A stretch of DNA of 64,000 nucleotides from Aeromicrobium massiliense JC14 (GTDB lineage: Bacteria; Actinomycetota; Actinomycetes; Propionibacteriales; Nocardioidaceae): contig NZ_HE978636.1 in assembly GCF_000312105.1 (NCBI RefSeq), forward strand, positions 878,841 to 942,840. The letters run 5' to 3'. Positions 8,393-19,192 of the stretch are shown here, one piece after another. Position 1 is the first letter of the stretch, and each line of letters starts with the position of its first letter. A program made the position numbers and the translations under genes. Below the pieces are notes generated by a model. It had not been told where the DNA came from, did not search any database, and was given only the letters and a program-made list of their open reading frames with translations.

Positions 8393-9117
8393 GGCGCCGG
8401 GACGAGCGCGGGTCGATCACCCCGTTCGTCGTCATCGTCGCGCTCGGCATCATCCTGCTGGCGGGCCTGGTGATCGACGGCGGCCGCCAGCTCAACGCCA
8501 AGGGGCGCGCCGTCGCCTACGCCCAGGAAGCCGCCCGTGCCGGGGCCCAGGCGGTGGACGTGAGCGACCCGCGACTGGACCTCAACCGGGCGCAGGCGCT
8601 CGACACCGCGCAGGAGTACTGCCGCCAGGCGATGGCTGCCGACGGACAGCTCGTGCGCTGCGAGCCCAGCCTGCGCACCGTCAACGACGGCGATCTCGGC
8701 TCCTTCCTCGCCGTCCAGGTCGACGCCCAGGTCGAGATCGACGCGATCCTGCTCGACATGGTGCGCAGCCCGACCATGATGGCGTCCGGCGCGGCGATGG
8801 CGCGTCCGGTCAGCGGCATCAGCGAGGCCGACAGCGGCAAGGTCTCGACCCTCGGGCCCCCGTCCGTCGCGCCGCCGGAGGAGGGCACGGTGGGCACCGC
8901 CCCGTTGCCGACGAACGTCGAGGTGACCCCGTGCGAGCCGTCGCCGAGCCCCACGCCGACGCCGACCGAGACCCCGACCGACGACGAGGACGACCCCAAG
9001 GACGACGACGACCCGAAGGACGAGGACGAGCCGACGAAGACCCCCTCGCCCTCGCCGACGCCGTCCCCGACGCCCACCGTCGACTACTGCAAGACGCCGG
9101 GACCGGGCGGTGAGTGA
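8389..9117 (+). CDS. TadG-like pilus/secreted protein with acidic Pro-Thr-rich tail
   Basis: 242 residues from a GTG in a GTGA overlap with the second tadE. The N-terminus (RDERGSITPFVVIVALGIILLAGLVIDGGRQL) is typical of TadG-like/Flp assembly proteins: GS near the start, one hydrophobic helix, then a VIDGGR motif. After a small domain with two cysteines, residues about 190-236 are low-complexity repeats of Pro-Ser-Pro-Thr and Asp-Asp-Glu-Asp, which look like an extended cell-surface linker. A last cysteine pair flanks this tail. The usual TadG von Willebrand-like domain is absent, so it is a short version of the family. Confidence 0.75.
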   Translation: MRRRDERGSITPFVVIVALGIILLAGLVIDGGRQLNAKGRAVAYAQEAARAGAQAVDVSDPRLDLNRAQALDTAQEYCRQAMAADGQLVRCEPSLRTVNDGDLGSFLAVQVDAQVEIDAILLDMVRSPTMMASGAAMARPVSGISEADSGKVSTLGPPSVAPPEEGTVGTAPLPTNVEVTPCEPSPSPTPTPTETPTDDEDDPKDDDDPKDEDEPTKTPSPSPTPSPTPTVDYCKTPGPGGE

Positions 9118-9164
9118 CGGAGGGCGGCCGTTCCGTGGACTGGGCGTTCCCGCGGACCCGCCGG

Positions 9165-9170
9165 TAGGCT
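9165..9170 (+). promoter_or_regulatory. Candidate -10 box for the lipoprotein/secreted gene pair
   Basis: TAGGCT lies about 41 bp before the start of the lipoprotein gene, in the 93 bp gap after the TadG-like gene, and fits the actinobacterial -10 pattern TANNNT. No clear -35 was found. It suggests that the genes from 9211 onward can be transcribed separately from the Tad operon. Confidence 0.4.
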
Positions 9171-9210
9171 GGGCCGCGCTCGTGAGCCAGGGACGTCCGG
9201 GGGGACACGC

Positions 9211-9789
9211 ATGAGACATCGCGCACCGCGGGTCGCCGCCGTCGCCGTGCTCGCCCTTCTCGCCGCCGGCTGCGGCGGTGACGACGAGCCGGCCGCCGAG
9301 GCCGGCACCCCGTCGCCGAGTGCCTCGGCCACCACGTCGGCCGCGCGGGTCGAGCAGCCCGACACCCTGGGCGTCGACGTCCGCGTGACCAACCTCGACG
9401 CGCACGCGGGCGACCCGGCCGTCGCCCGCTGGCGGCTGCTCAACGCCGCGATCGTGCGCACCACGAACGACCGCACCGTGGCGCCCGCCCTGCGCCAGGT
9501 CGCGAACGACGCCGTCGTGCGCGACTTCGCTCAGCGCCTCGCCCCCGGATGGAAGGACGGTTGGACCGTGCCGAACAGCGTCGTCCTGCGTATCGAGGAC
9601 TCCCAGCCCGGCCGCGTGATCGGCTGCCTGTGGTCGCCCTCGCAGGCCTACCGCGGCAAGGACGGCAAGTCGGTCGGCACCGCCGACCAGTCCTGGCTGC
9701 GCATCGTCTCGACCTACTCCGGCACCGGCGACGCACTGAGGTTCGGCTCGTTCGAGGTCGACGGCACCTGCGCGGGGGAGGCCCCGTGA
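9211..9789 (+). CDS. Lipoprotein of unknown function next to the Tad locus
   Basis: 192 residues. A basic N-terminus and hydrophobic core end in the lipobox LLAAGC (Cys21), followed by GGDDE and a Thr/Ser/Ala/Pro linker to about residue 48, so it should be anchored on the outer face of the membrane. The remaining domain has no motif I recognise. It contains a run DAHAGDPAVARWRLLNAAIV, and two further cysteines (GCLWSPSQ and GTCAGE) that may pair. Its stop overlaps the next gene by GTGA, so the two are coupled. Position between TadG and the LysM/SARP gene suggests a role with the pilus or cell wall. That is inference only. Confidence 0.65.
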   Translation: MRHRAPRVAAVAVLALLAAGCGGDDEPAAEAGTPSPSASATTSAARVEQPDTLGVDVRVTNLDAHAGDPAVARWRLLNAAIVRTTNDRTVAPALRQVANDAVVRDFAQRLAPGWKDGWTVPNSVVLRIEDSQPGRVIGCLWSPSQAYRGKDGKSVGTADQSWLRIVSTYSGTGDALRFGSFEVDGTCAGEAP

Positions 9790-10865
9790 GGCGCGCCCTG
9801 GCCGCCGCCCTGGCGGGTGTGCTCGGCGCGTCGGTCCTGAGCCTGCTCGGCGCCTCGCCGGCGGCCGCGTGCACACCGGCCCAGATGCCCTGCAGCCCGT
9901 CGGGCTCGGGCGGCGGCGGGCCGTCCACGCCGGTCGAGGGCAGCAGCGGCACCCGGTACGACAACTACACGTCGACCACCCAGACCTGCTCGGTCTACGC
10001 CAGCGGCAACGGCATGGGCTCGTACTGCGTCTCGCTGGGCGGGGGCAGCGCCTTGAAGACGCTGCGTGAGATGTACGGCGGCCAGGAGTTCCAGCAGTGC
10101 CGCTACAGCGACCTGCCGCCGGGCATCCAGGCCCCGTTCAACACGCGGCCGTCCGAGGGCCGCTACATGCTCGTGCGCTGCCTGCGCGGCGTCGACTTCG
10201 ACACCTACAGCGGCGGTCGCAACCGCAGCCTCTCGCTGGAGATCCGCTTCGTGGAGTTCGGCGAGGATGTCCGCGACCAAGGTGGCGCCCTGAACGACTT
10301 CCTGTGGGGCCGCATCAGCCAGGACACCTTCCTGCCGGTGCCCTTCCTGCAGCCCAAGCCGAACCCGACCCCGATCGTTGGCGTGCCGACCTACCTGACG
10401 TTCCAGTGGCGCAACCCGGTGAACGAGCAGGTCGTCGCGCAGGGACCGTTCGCGGGACGCGCCGGCGTCGGTGGCCCGTACATCGAGATCGAGACGCCCA
10501 CTGGACTGACCATGGTCGCGCAGGCCACCGAGGTGCGGCTCGACCCGAACCAGGAGGGCATCGACCCGGTGACGTGCCGGCCCACCACGCCGTACGTCGT
10601 CGGTGTCGCGCCGAAGGACCAGCCCGCCGACGCCTGCAGCATCACGTTCCCTCGCTCGTCGGCCTCCGCCCGCAAGTTCGCCACCCGCGACATCCCCTCG
10701 AACCTGCCGGACTCGTTCTACGCGGACGTGCAGGTCGACTGGCGCGTCCAGTACGGCGAGGGCGACCAGCTGCAGGATCTCGGCGACTTCACCATGCGGC
10801 TCAAGCAGCCCATCCCGGTGCAGGAGGTCCAGGCGCCGAACCAGCCGCCCGCCGTCATCTACTGA
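9786..10865 (+). CDS. Secreted Cys-containing protein of unknown function
   Basis: 359 residues from a GTG in a GTGA overlap with the lipoprotein gene. A signal peptide is clear (RRALAAALAGVLGASVLSLLGASPAAA), with cleavage near ASPAAA-CT. The mature protein begins with cysteines, a glycine-serine linker, then a domain with several cysteines (TCSVYASGN, YCVSLGG, QCRYSD, VRCLRG) and a later TYLTFQWRNP stretch that looks beta-rich. I do not recognise the family. It is coupled to the lipoprotein and is followed by the LysM/SARP membrane protein, a neighbourhood that suggests a cell-surface role. Confidence 0.65.
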   Translation: MRRALAAALAGVLGASVLSLLGASPAAACTPAQMPCSPSGSGGGGPSTPVEGSSGTRYDNYTSTTQTCSVYASGNGMGSYCVSLGGGSALKTLREMYGGQEFQQCRYSDLPPGIQAPFNTRPSEGRYMLVRCLRGVDFDTYSGGRNRSLSLEIRFVEFGEDVRDQGGALNDFLWGRISQDTFLPVPFLQPKPNPTPIVGVPTYLTFQWRNPVNEQVVAQGPFAGRAGVGGPYIEIETPTGLTMVAQATEVRLDPNQEGIDPVTCRPTTPYVVGVAPKDQPADACSITFPRSSASARKFATRDIPSNLPDSFYADVQVDWRVQYGEGDQLQDLGDFTMRLKQPIPVQEVQAPNQPPAVIY

Positions 10866-10921
10866 CGTCCGGCAGGCGGGCGCCAGACCCGCTCCACTAG
10901 GCGCGGGCCGTGCCCACCGAC

Positions 10922-10927
10922 TACCTT
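10922..10927 (+). promoter_or_regulatory. Candidate -10 box for the LysM/SARP gene
   Basis: TACCTT in the 109 bp gap before the ATG at 10975 matches TANNNT. A purine-rich AGGGGGAA at 10964-10971 serves as ribosome binding site for the downstream gene. No -35 element was identified. Confidence 0.35.
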
Positions 10928-10974
10928 GGGACGGTCCGCCAGGGCGGGCATGTCGTGACATTCCAGGGGGAACG

Positions 10975-13755
10975 ATGACGTCGACGCTCCAGCGTCCCAA
11001 TGGCGACCGACTGCCGACGATCACCAAGGTGCCCAGCCGCGGCGCCCAGGTCGCGAAGGGCCTCGCCGCCCTCGTCGGCACCGCGCTCATCGTCGTGGGC
11101 GTCCCGCTCGCGCTGCTGGCCGCCTTCGGCACCCCGTGGCCGGACGAGGCCCCGTCGCTGCAGTGGCTCACCGAGCCGACCACCACCGAGGCGCTCATGG
11201 GTGTCCTCGCCGCGGTCGTCTGGCTGGCCTGGGCCCACTTCGTGGTCTGCCTGGTCGTGGAGGCCGTGGCCGAGCGCAAGCGCCGCGGGCTCGCGCCCCA
11301 GGTCCCCGGCGGCGGCATCGGCACGCAGACCCTCGCCCGCCGGCTCGTCGCGACCATCGTCCTCATCGCCGGCACCTCGGCGGCGGGCATGTCGACCGCC
11401 ACCGCCGCCACGTCCGGTGGCGCCGAGCAGGACGTCCAGATCCGGCCCGCGACCACCCTGGTGCAGACGGCGACGCCGGACGCCGGCGACGAGGCGCGGC
11501 CCGACGGCGACACGCTCGAGCGCGCGACCAAGGCGGACGTCCAGCAGGGCGTCACGACCTACTACGAGGTCAAGCCGCCGAACAACCGCAACTACGACAC
11601 GCTCTGGGACATGGCCGAGCGATACCTCGGCGACGGCTTCCGCTACAAGGAGATCTGGGAGCTCAACAAGAACGTCGAGCAGGCCGACGGGCGCGTGCTC
11701 AAGAGCGCCGACCTCATCCACCCCGGCTGGGTCATGAAGATGCCCAACGACGCCAAGGGGCCCGGCCTCAAGGTCGTCGACCACGCGGCCGAGTCCACCC
11801 CGGCCCCCGCGCCGGCACCGGCACCCGCCGACGTCCAGACCGGAGCGGAGGCGTCCAGCGACGCCACCGCCGACGCCGGTGCCATCGGCGGGACGGCCGC
11901 CGACCAGCAGGAGGGCCGCTGGGGCCCGGTCTACGGCGTCGCCGGCGGCCTCGCCCTGGCCGGTGCCGTCATCGGCCTGCGCCGCCGCCGCGCGTCCGCG
12001 CCCACCGGCGAGCGCTGGGCCCGCCGTCAGGCCTCTCCCACGCCCGACCCGCAGGGTCCGGCGCCGGTGCCGCCCGGCCCGGGTGGCCGGCTCCGCCAGG
12101 AGGGCGACGTCGAGACCGCCGGCTGGCTGGACTCGGTGCTCCGCTCCTGGAGCGACGGCCACGGCGCTCTCGTCCCCGCCCGCGTCTCGGTCAGCGAGTC
12201 CGGTGCCGCGGTGGCGTTCGACCAGCCGCCCGCGCGTCCGGTGCCCGCCGGCTGGACGGCTCGCAGCGAGACGGTGTGGGCCGTCGACCGTGACGGCGCA
12301 CCCGCCGGCACCGGTGCGGCGCCCGCGCCCGGCCTGGTCGTCGTCGGCCGCCGTGACGACGGCAGCCTGCTGCTCGCCGACCCCGAGGGCGTCGCCGGCG
12401 TGCTCGCCCTCGACGGCACCGACCACGTCGCCCGCGGCCTGGCGGTGAGCATGGCCGTCGACACCGCCACCCACCCGTGGGCGGACGACCGCGCCGTGAC
12501 CCTCGTCGGGTTCGCCGACGACCTCTCGGCCGTGTCGCCGGCCCTGCGCCACAGCGACGACCTCGGCCGCGTGCTGGAGTCGCTGCAGAACGTCGCGCGC
12601 TACCAGCGCGACGCGTGCCGCTCCGCCGGTGCCGCGACTGCTCGCGAGGCCCGCGCCGCCGGTGGCGCCGCGCGCTGGACCTACCACCTCGTCGTCTGCT
12701 CCGGCGTCCCGTCGTCCGACGAGCTCGCCACCCTGACCACGCTGGCCGCCGACCCGCAGGTCGCGCTGGGCGTCGTCGTCGTCGGTGCCGTGCCCGACGC
12801 CGCGATGCGGCTCAGCGCCCGCCACGACGGACGCATCGTCTCGCCCGTGCACGGCGTCGACGTGGCCGCGCAGGTGCTCGAGCCCGCGGCCGCCCGCGAC
12901 CTCGCCGCCCTCTACCGTCCGGTGGCCACCGGTGGCTCGGTCAATCTCGACGACCTCGTCGACGTGCTGGTCGATGAGCAGGCGGCGAGCGCGGCCGAGG
13001 ACGCGACCGTGCGGCTCGACGTGCTCGGCCCGGTGCAGGTCTCCGCGCCCGGCCCGGTCGACGAGGACCGTCGCCCGCTGCTCACCGAGCTGCTCGCGCT
13101 GCTGGCGCTCAATCCGGCCGGCGTCCACGTCAACCTCGTCTCGGCCGCCCTGTGGCCGCGCGGCGTGGACGACGCGGTCCGCGACGACACGCTCGTCCGC
13201 CTCGGCACCTGGCTCGGGGCCACGGCCGACGGCACGCCCGTGCTGCGGCAGGAGGCGGGCATCTGCTCGCTGACGCCGGGCGCGGTCCGGCTCGACTGGG
13301 ACGCGTTCCGCGACGCGCTCAACCGGGCGGCCAACGACGGCGCCCAGCGCGAGGCGCACCTGCGCTCGGCGCTGTCGCTCGTCCGCGGCCAGGCGTTCGA
13401 GGACGTCCCGGCCTCGCGCTACACCTGGCTGGACTCGATGACCGTCGAGGACGACATCGCCCTGGCGGTGACGCTGAGCGTCCACGCCCACGCCGAGGCG
13501 GCTGCCGCCCGCGGCGACGAGTCGACCGCCGTGGAGGCGCTGGCGCACGGACTGGAGCTCATGCCCGGCAGCGAGGAGCTGTGGCGGGCGCGGCTGCGCC
13601 TGGCGCACCACTTCGGCGACCGCGACGCGCTCGAGCGCGTGGCCCGCGAGATGTACGCCGCGCTGGCCGAGCACGGCTCGCTCGCCGGACCGTCGGGCCA
13701 GACCGACAGCCTGGTCGACGAGCTGCTGCCCGGGTTCCGCTCGCGCGTCGCCTGA
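10975..13755 (+). CDS. Membrane protein with extracytoplasmic LysM-like domain and C-terminal SARP/BTAD regulatory domain
   Basis: 926 residues, start set by AGGGGGAA just before the ATG. Three hydrophobic segments lie at about 28-52, 74-97 and 122-142. A LysM-like stretch follows at about 192-260 (TLWDMAERYLGDGFRYKEIWELN ending HPGWVMKMP), then an Ala/Pro linker and a fourth helix at about 318-336 followed by RRRR. The positive-inside rule puts the LysM region outside and the C-terminal 590 residues inside. Residues about 681-780 have the pattern of the SARP/AfsR winged helix (LDVLGPVQV, LLTELLALLALNP, ALWP), but it is degenerate. Residues about 780-926 are a BTAD-like helical domain. LysM binds peptidoglycan and BTAD/SARP proteins regulate transcription, so it could couple wall sensing to gene control. 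This is inferred. Confidence 0.72.
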   Translation: MTSTLQRPNGDRLPTITKVPSRGAQVAKGLAALVGTALIVVGVPLALLAAFGTPWPDEAPSLQWLTEPTTTEALMGVLAAVVWLAWAHFVVCLVVEAVAERKRRGLAPQVPGGGIGTQTLARRLVATIVLIAGTSAAGMSTATAATSGGAEQDVQIRPATTLVQTATPDAGDEARPDGDTLERATKADVQQGVTTYYEVKPPNNRNYDTLWDMAERYLGDGFRYKEIWELNKNVEQADGRVLKSADLIHPGWVMKMPNDAKGPGLKVVDHAAESTPAPAPAPAPADVQTGAEASSDATADAGAIGGTAADQQEGRWGPVYGVAGGLALAGAVIGLRRRRASAPTGERWARRQASPTPDPQGPAPVPPGPGGRLRQEGDVETAGWLDSVLRSWSDGHGALVPARVSVSESGAAVAFDQPPARPVPAGWTARSETVWAVDRDGAPAGTGAAPAPGLVVVGRRDDGSLLLADPEGVAGVLALDGTDHVARGLAVSMAVDTATHPWADDRAVTLVGFADDLSAVSPALRHSDDLGRVLESLQNVARYQRDACRSAGAATAREARAAGGAARWTYHLVVCSGVPSSDELATLTTLAADPQVALGVVVVGAVPDAAMRLSARHDGRIVSPVHGVDVAAQVLEPAAARDLAALYRPVATGGSVNLDDLVDVLVDEQAASAAEDATVRLDVLGPVQVSAPGPVDEDRRPLLTELLALLALNPAGVHVNLVSAALWPRGVDDAVRDDTLVRLGTWLGATADGTPVLRQEAGICSLTPGAVRLDWDAFRDALNRAANDGAQREAHLRSALSLVRGQAFEDVPASRYTWLDSMTVEDDIALAVTLSVHAHAEAAAARGDESTAVEALAHGLELMPGSEELWRARLRLAHHFGDRDALERVAREMYAALAEHGSLAGPSGQTDSLVDELLPGFRSRVA

Positions 13756-13766
13756 GCCAGCGGCCG

Positions 13767-13799
13767 AGCGCCCCGCGTCCCACCGGGACGCGGGGCGCT
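13767..13799 (+). terminator. Perfect 15-bp hairpin after the LysM/SARP gene
   Basis: AGCGCCCCGCGTCCC (13767-13781) pairs perfectly with GGGACGCGGGGCGCT (13785-13799) around the 3-nt loop ACC. It starts 11 bp after the stop codon. There is no T-tract, as is common for GC-rich actinobacterial terminators. Confidence 0.75.
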
Positions 13800-13842
13800 G
13801 TCGTGCGTGAACCCCGACACCCCGGCCCCGCTCCCCACCGCA

Positions 13843-13897
13843 GGGCGGTGAGTGGTCCACCACGGTGACGGCTCGGGTGGTGGATGACTCACCGCCC
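13843..13897. repeat. Dispersed palindromic repeat, copy A (sub-type TCCACCAC)
   Basis: Two 21-nt arms (13843-13863 and 13877-13897) match as inverted repeats with two mismatches around a 13-nt loop. The outer part GGGCGGTGAGT is shared with the repeats at 36799-36880 and 53400-53513, while the inner part of the stem (TCCACCAC) differs. It sits in the 218 bp gap between convergent genes, between two perfect hairpins. It is likely a mobile or REP-like intergenic element. Confidence 0.55.
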
Positions 13898-13927
13898 AGC
13901 CACGCCGTCGGGGCGCCGCAGGGACGA

Positions 13928-13962
13928 CGAAGGGGCGGGACCGTGATGGTCCCGCCCCTTCG
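13928..13962 (-). terminator. Perfect 15-bp hairpin after the iron-sulfur oxidoreductase gene
   Basis: CGAAGGGGCGGGACC (13928-13942) and GGTCCCGCCCCTTCG (13948-13962) form a perfect stem with a 5-nt loop. It lies 11 bp beyond the stop codon of the minus-strand gene and so most likely ends that transcript; as a palindrome it could also act on plus-strand read-through. Confidence 0.75.
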
Positions 13963-13973
13963 TGCGTCGTGCG

Positions 13974-16979
<3,006 letters not shown>

Positions 16980-17133
16980 GGAGGTCCCCTTCCGGTGGGC
17001 CCGACGAGTTGAGCCGAGACTAGTGCGCCGTGACGGGGCTCACCGGGTTAGGCAAGCCACAGTCGGGCACCGAGTTATTACTCAGCGGTAACCATACGTC
17101 GCGGGTCCGCGTGACGCCAGAAGGGGGCCGGGG

Positions 17134-17679
17134 TCAGGCCGGGAGGGTGCCCAGGTGGGTCAGCACCTGGCGCAGGAGGTGGCCGCGGCCGCCCTCCATG
17201 TCGTCCAGCACCTCGGGCATGGCGGCCTCCTCCGGCGTGAGCCAGGTGAGCTCCAAGGCGTCCTGGCGCGGGGCGCACTCGCCGGTGACCGGGACGACGT
17301 AGACGAGGGCCACCGCGTGCTGGCGCTGGTCGTGCAGCGGGGCGATGCCCGGGAGCGGGAAGTACTCGGCGACCGTGATCGGCGTCGTGCTCAGCGGCAG
17401 GAGCGGGAAGGCGGTGGGGCCGAGGTCCTTCTCGAGGTTGCGCAGCAGGGCGCCGCGCAGCGACTCGCCGTGCATGACCCGGCCCGACACCAGCGTGCGG
17501 GTCATCGAGCCGGTGGACGAGGCGCGCAGCAGCACGCCGACGTGCTCGACGCGGCCGAAGGAGTCCACGCGCACCGGCACGGCCTCGACGTAGAGGATCG
17601 GCACCCGGCCGCGGGTCTCCTCCAGGGCGAACTCGGAGAGCCAACCGGGGTTCGGGTCGGGCGTGCGCACGGACGACAT
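17134..17679 (-). CDS. Nudix-like hydrolase family protein (DUF4916-type)
   Basis: 181 residues, starting at MSSVRT; the open frame runs further upstream but without similarity. The core has a Nudix-type layout: a beta strand (GRVEHVGVLLRAS), then a degenerate Nudix box GRVMHGESLRGALLRNLEKDLG, in which the catalytic REXXEE becomes RNLEKD. A PLLPLSTTPITVAEYFPLPG stretch and a C-terminal ELTWLTPEEA stretch are common in these actinobacterial proteins. Metal-dependent hydrolysis of a nucleoside diphosphate derivative is the family activity, but loss of box glutamates makes catalysis doubtful. The divergent neighbour is the FAD oxidoreductase, 100 bp away. Confidence 0.7.
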   Translation of the reverse strand: MSSVRTPDPNPGWLSEFALEETRGRVPILYVEAVPVRVDSFGRVEHVGVLLRASSTGSMTRTLVSGRVMHGESLRGALLRNLEKDLGPTAFPLLPLSTTPITVAEYFPLPGIAPLHDQRQHAVALVYVVPVTGECAPRQDALELTWLTPEEAAMPEVLDDMEGGRGHLLRQVLTHLGTLPA

Positions 17680-17767
17680 GGCCACATTCTGTCCGAGCGG
17701 GGCAACCCCGGCCCGCCGGGCTCCGGCGCGGCGCGTCGCGATCGCGCGCCGAGACCCTCTGAACCGG

Positions 17768-17773
17768 CACGAT
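17768..17773 (+). promoter_or_regulatory. Weak -10-like box 6 nt before a GTG start (possible leaderless transcript)
   Basis: CACGAT fits NANNNT and is followed by exactly 6 nt (GGTCCC) before the GTG at 17780. This is the spacing seen in front of four other genes in the window with better boxes. No ribosome binding site is visible before this GTG. Confidence 0.3.
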
Positions 17774-17779
17774 GGTCCC

Positions 17780-19189
17780 GTGAGCAGCACGTACGCGCGG
17801 GACGCGAGCGCAGGGCCGGTCAACGGCGGGGTCTCCTTCTGGTGGGAGCAGGTCGGCCTGCCGCCGCAGCGCCCCGGGCTCGACGGCGACCTCGCCTGCG
17901 ACGTCGCGGTCATCGGCGGCGGACTCACCGGGCTGTGGGCTGCCTACGAGCTCAGCCGGCTCGATCCGGCGCTGGACGTCGTGGTGCTCGAGGCCGAGTT
18001 CTGCGGCTACGGCGCGTCCGGGCGCAACGGCGGCTGGTTGTCGGCCGAGCTCGCCGGCAGTCGCGAGACGTACGCCAAGGCGGGCGGTCGCGACGGCGTG
18101 CTCGCGCTCGTCCACGCCATGGAGCGCGCGGTCGACGACGTCCTGGCTGTGTGCGCCGACGAGGGCATCGAGGCCGACCAGGTGAAGGACGGCGTGCTCT
18201 ACGTCGCCCGCAGCGCGGCGCAGGAGGAGCGGCTGCGGGCGTCCCTGGACGCCGAGCGCGCGTGGGGCCTCGGCGACGACCACCGCCGCCTGCTGGACGC
18301 CGATGAGCTGGCTGCGCGCGTGCGCGTGGCGGGAGCGCGGGCCGCGGCGTTCAGCCCGCACTGCGCCCGGGTGCAGCCCGCCCGGCTGGTGCAGGGGCTC
18401 GCGGCCGCGGTCGAGCGGCGCGGCGTGCGCATCCTCGAGGGCACGCGGGTCACCGACGTGCGGCCGGGGGAGGCGGTCACCGAGCGCGGCACCGTCCGGG
18501 CGCGGCACGTGCTGCGCTGCCTGGAGGGGTTCTCCGCCTCGCTGCGCGGCCAGCGCCGCACGTGGCTGCCGATGAACTCGGCGATGATCGCCACCGAGCC
18601 GCTGCCCGACGCCGTCTGGGACGAGATCGGGTGGCGCGGGGCCGAGCTGCTCGGCGACGAGGCGCACGCCTACTGCTACGCCCAGCGCACCGCCGACGGC
18701 CGCATCGCGCTCGGCGGCCGGGGCGTCCCGTACCGCTTCGGCTCGCGCACGGACGTCGACGGCCAGACCCAGGCCTGGACGATCGAGTCGCTGCGCGGCA
18801 TCCTGCACGACCTGTTCCCGGCCACCCGCGACGTCCCGCTCGCGCACGCCTGGTGCGGCGTGCTCGGCGTGCCGCGCGACTGGAGCGCGTCCGTGGGCAT
18901 GGACCCGGCCACGGGCGTGGGCTGGGCCGGCGGCTACGTCGGCAGCGGACTGACCACGACGCACCTGGCCGGCCGGACGCTCGCCGACCTCGTGCTGGGC
19001 CGCGACACCGAGCTGACCCGGCTGCCGTGGACGAACCACCGCGTCCGGCGCTGGGAGCCCGAGCCGTTGCGGTGGCTGGGCGTCAAGGCGATGTACGGCC
19101 TGTACCGCGAGGCCGACCGGCGCGAGGCGAACGGGCTCGGCCGCACCAGCGCGCTGGCGCGGCTCGGCGACCGCATCACCGGCCGCTGA
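17780..19189 (+). CDS. FAD-dependent oxidoreductase (D-amino-acid oxidase family)
   Basis: 469 residues from GTG. The Rossmann motif VIGGGLTGLWAAYEL lies near residue 38-52 and is followed by a YGASGRNGGW stretch that is typical of DadA/PuuB-like amine and amino acid oxidases. The C-terminal part has GYVGSGLTTTHLAGRTLADL, the second FAD contact of this family. Members remove a hydride from the C-N bond of amino acids or amines, giving an imine; the substrate here is unknown. The window contains PutA, another amino acid degrading enzyme, but far away. The convergent TSUP gene starts 3 bp after the stop. The absence of a ribosome binding site suggests leaderless translation. Confidence 0.8.
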   Translation: MSSTYARDASAGPVNGGVSFWWEQVGLPPQRPGLDGDLACDVAVIGGGLTGLWAAYELSRLDPALDVVVLEAEFCGYGASGRNGGWLSAELAGSRETYAKAGGRDGVLALVHAMERAVDDVLAVCADEGIEADQVKDGVLYVARSAAQEERLRASLDAERAWGLGDDHRRLLDADELAARVRVAGARAAAFSPHCARVQPARLVQGLAAAVERRGVRILEGTRVTDVRPGEAVTERGTVRARHVLRCLEGFSASLRGQRRTWLPMNSAMIATEPLPDAVWDEIGWRGAELLGDEAHAYCYAQRTADGRIALGGRGVPYRFGSRTDVDGQTQAWTIESLRGILHDLFPATRDVPLAHAWCGVLGVPRDWSASVGMDPATGVGWAGGYVGSGLTTTHLAGRTLADLVLGRDTELTRLPWTNHRVRRWEPEPLRWLGVKAMYGLYREADRREANGLGRTSALARLGDRITGR

Positions 19190-19192
19190 GGC

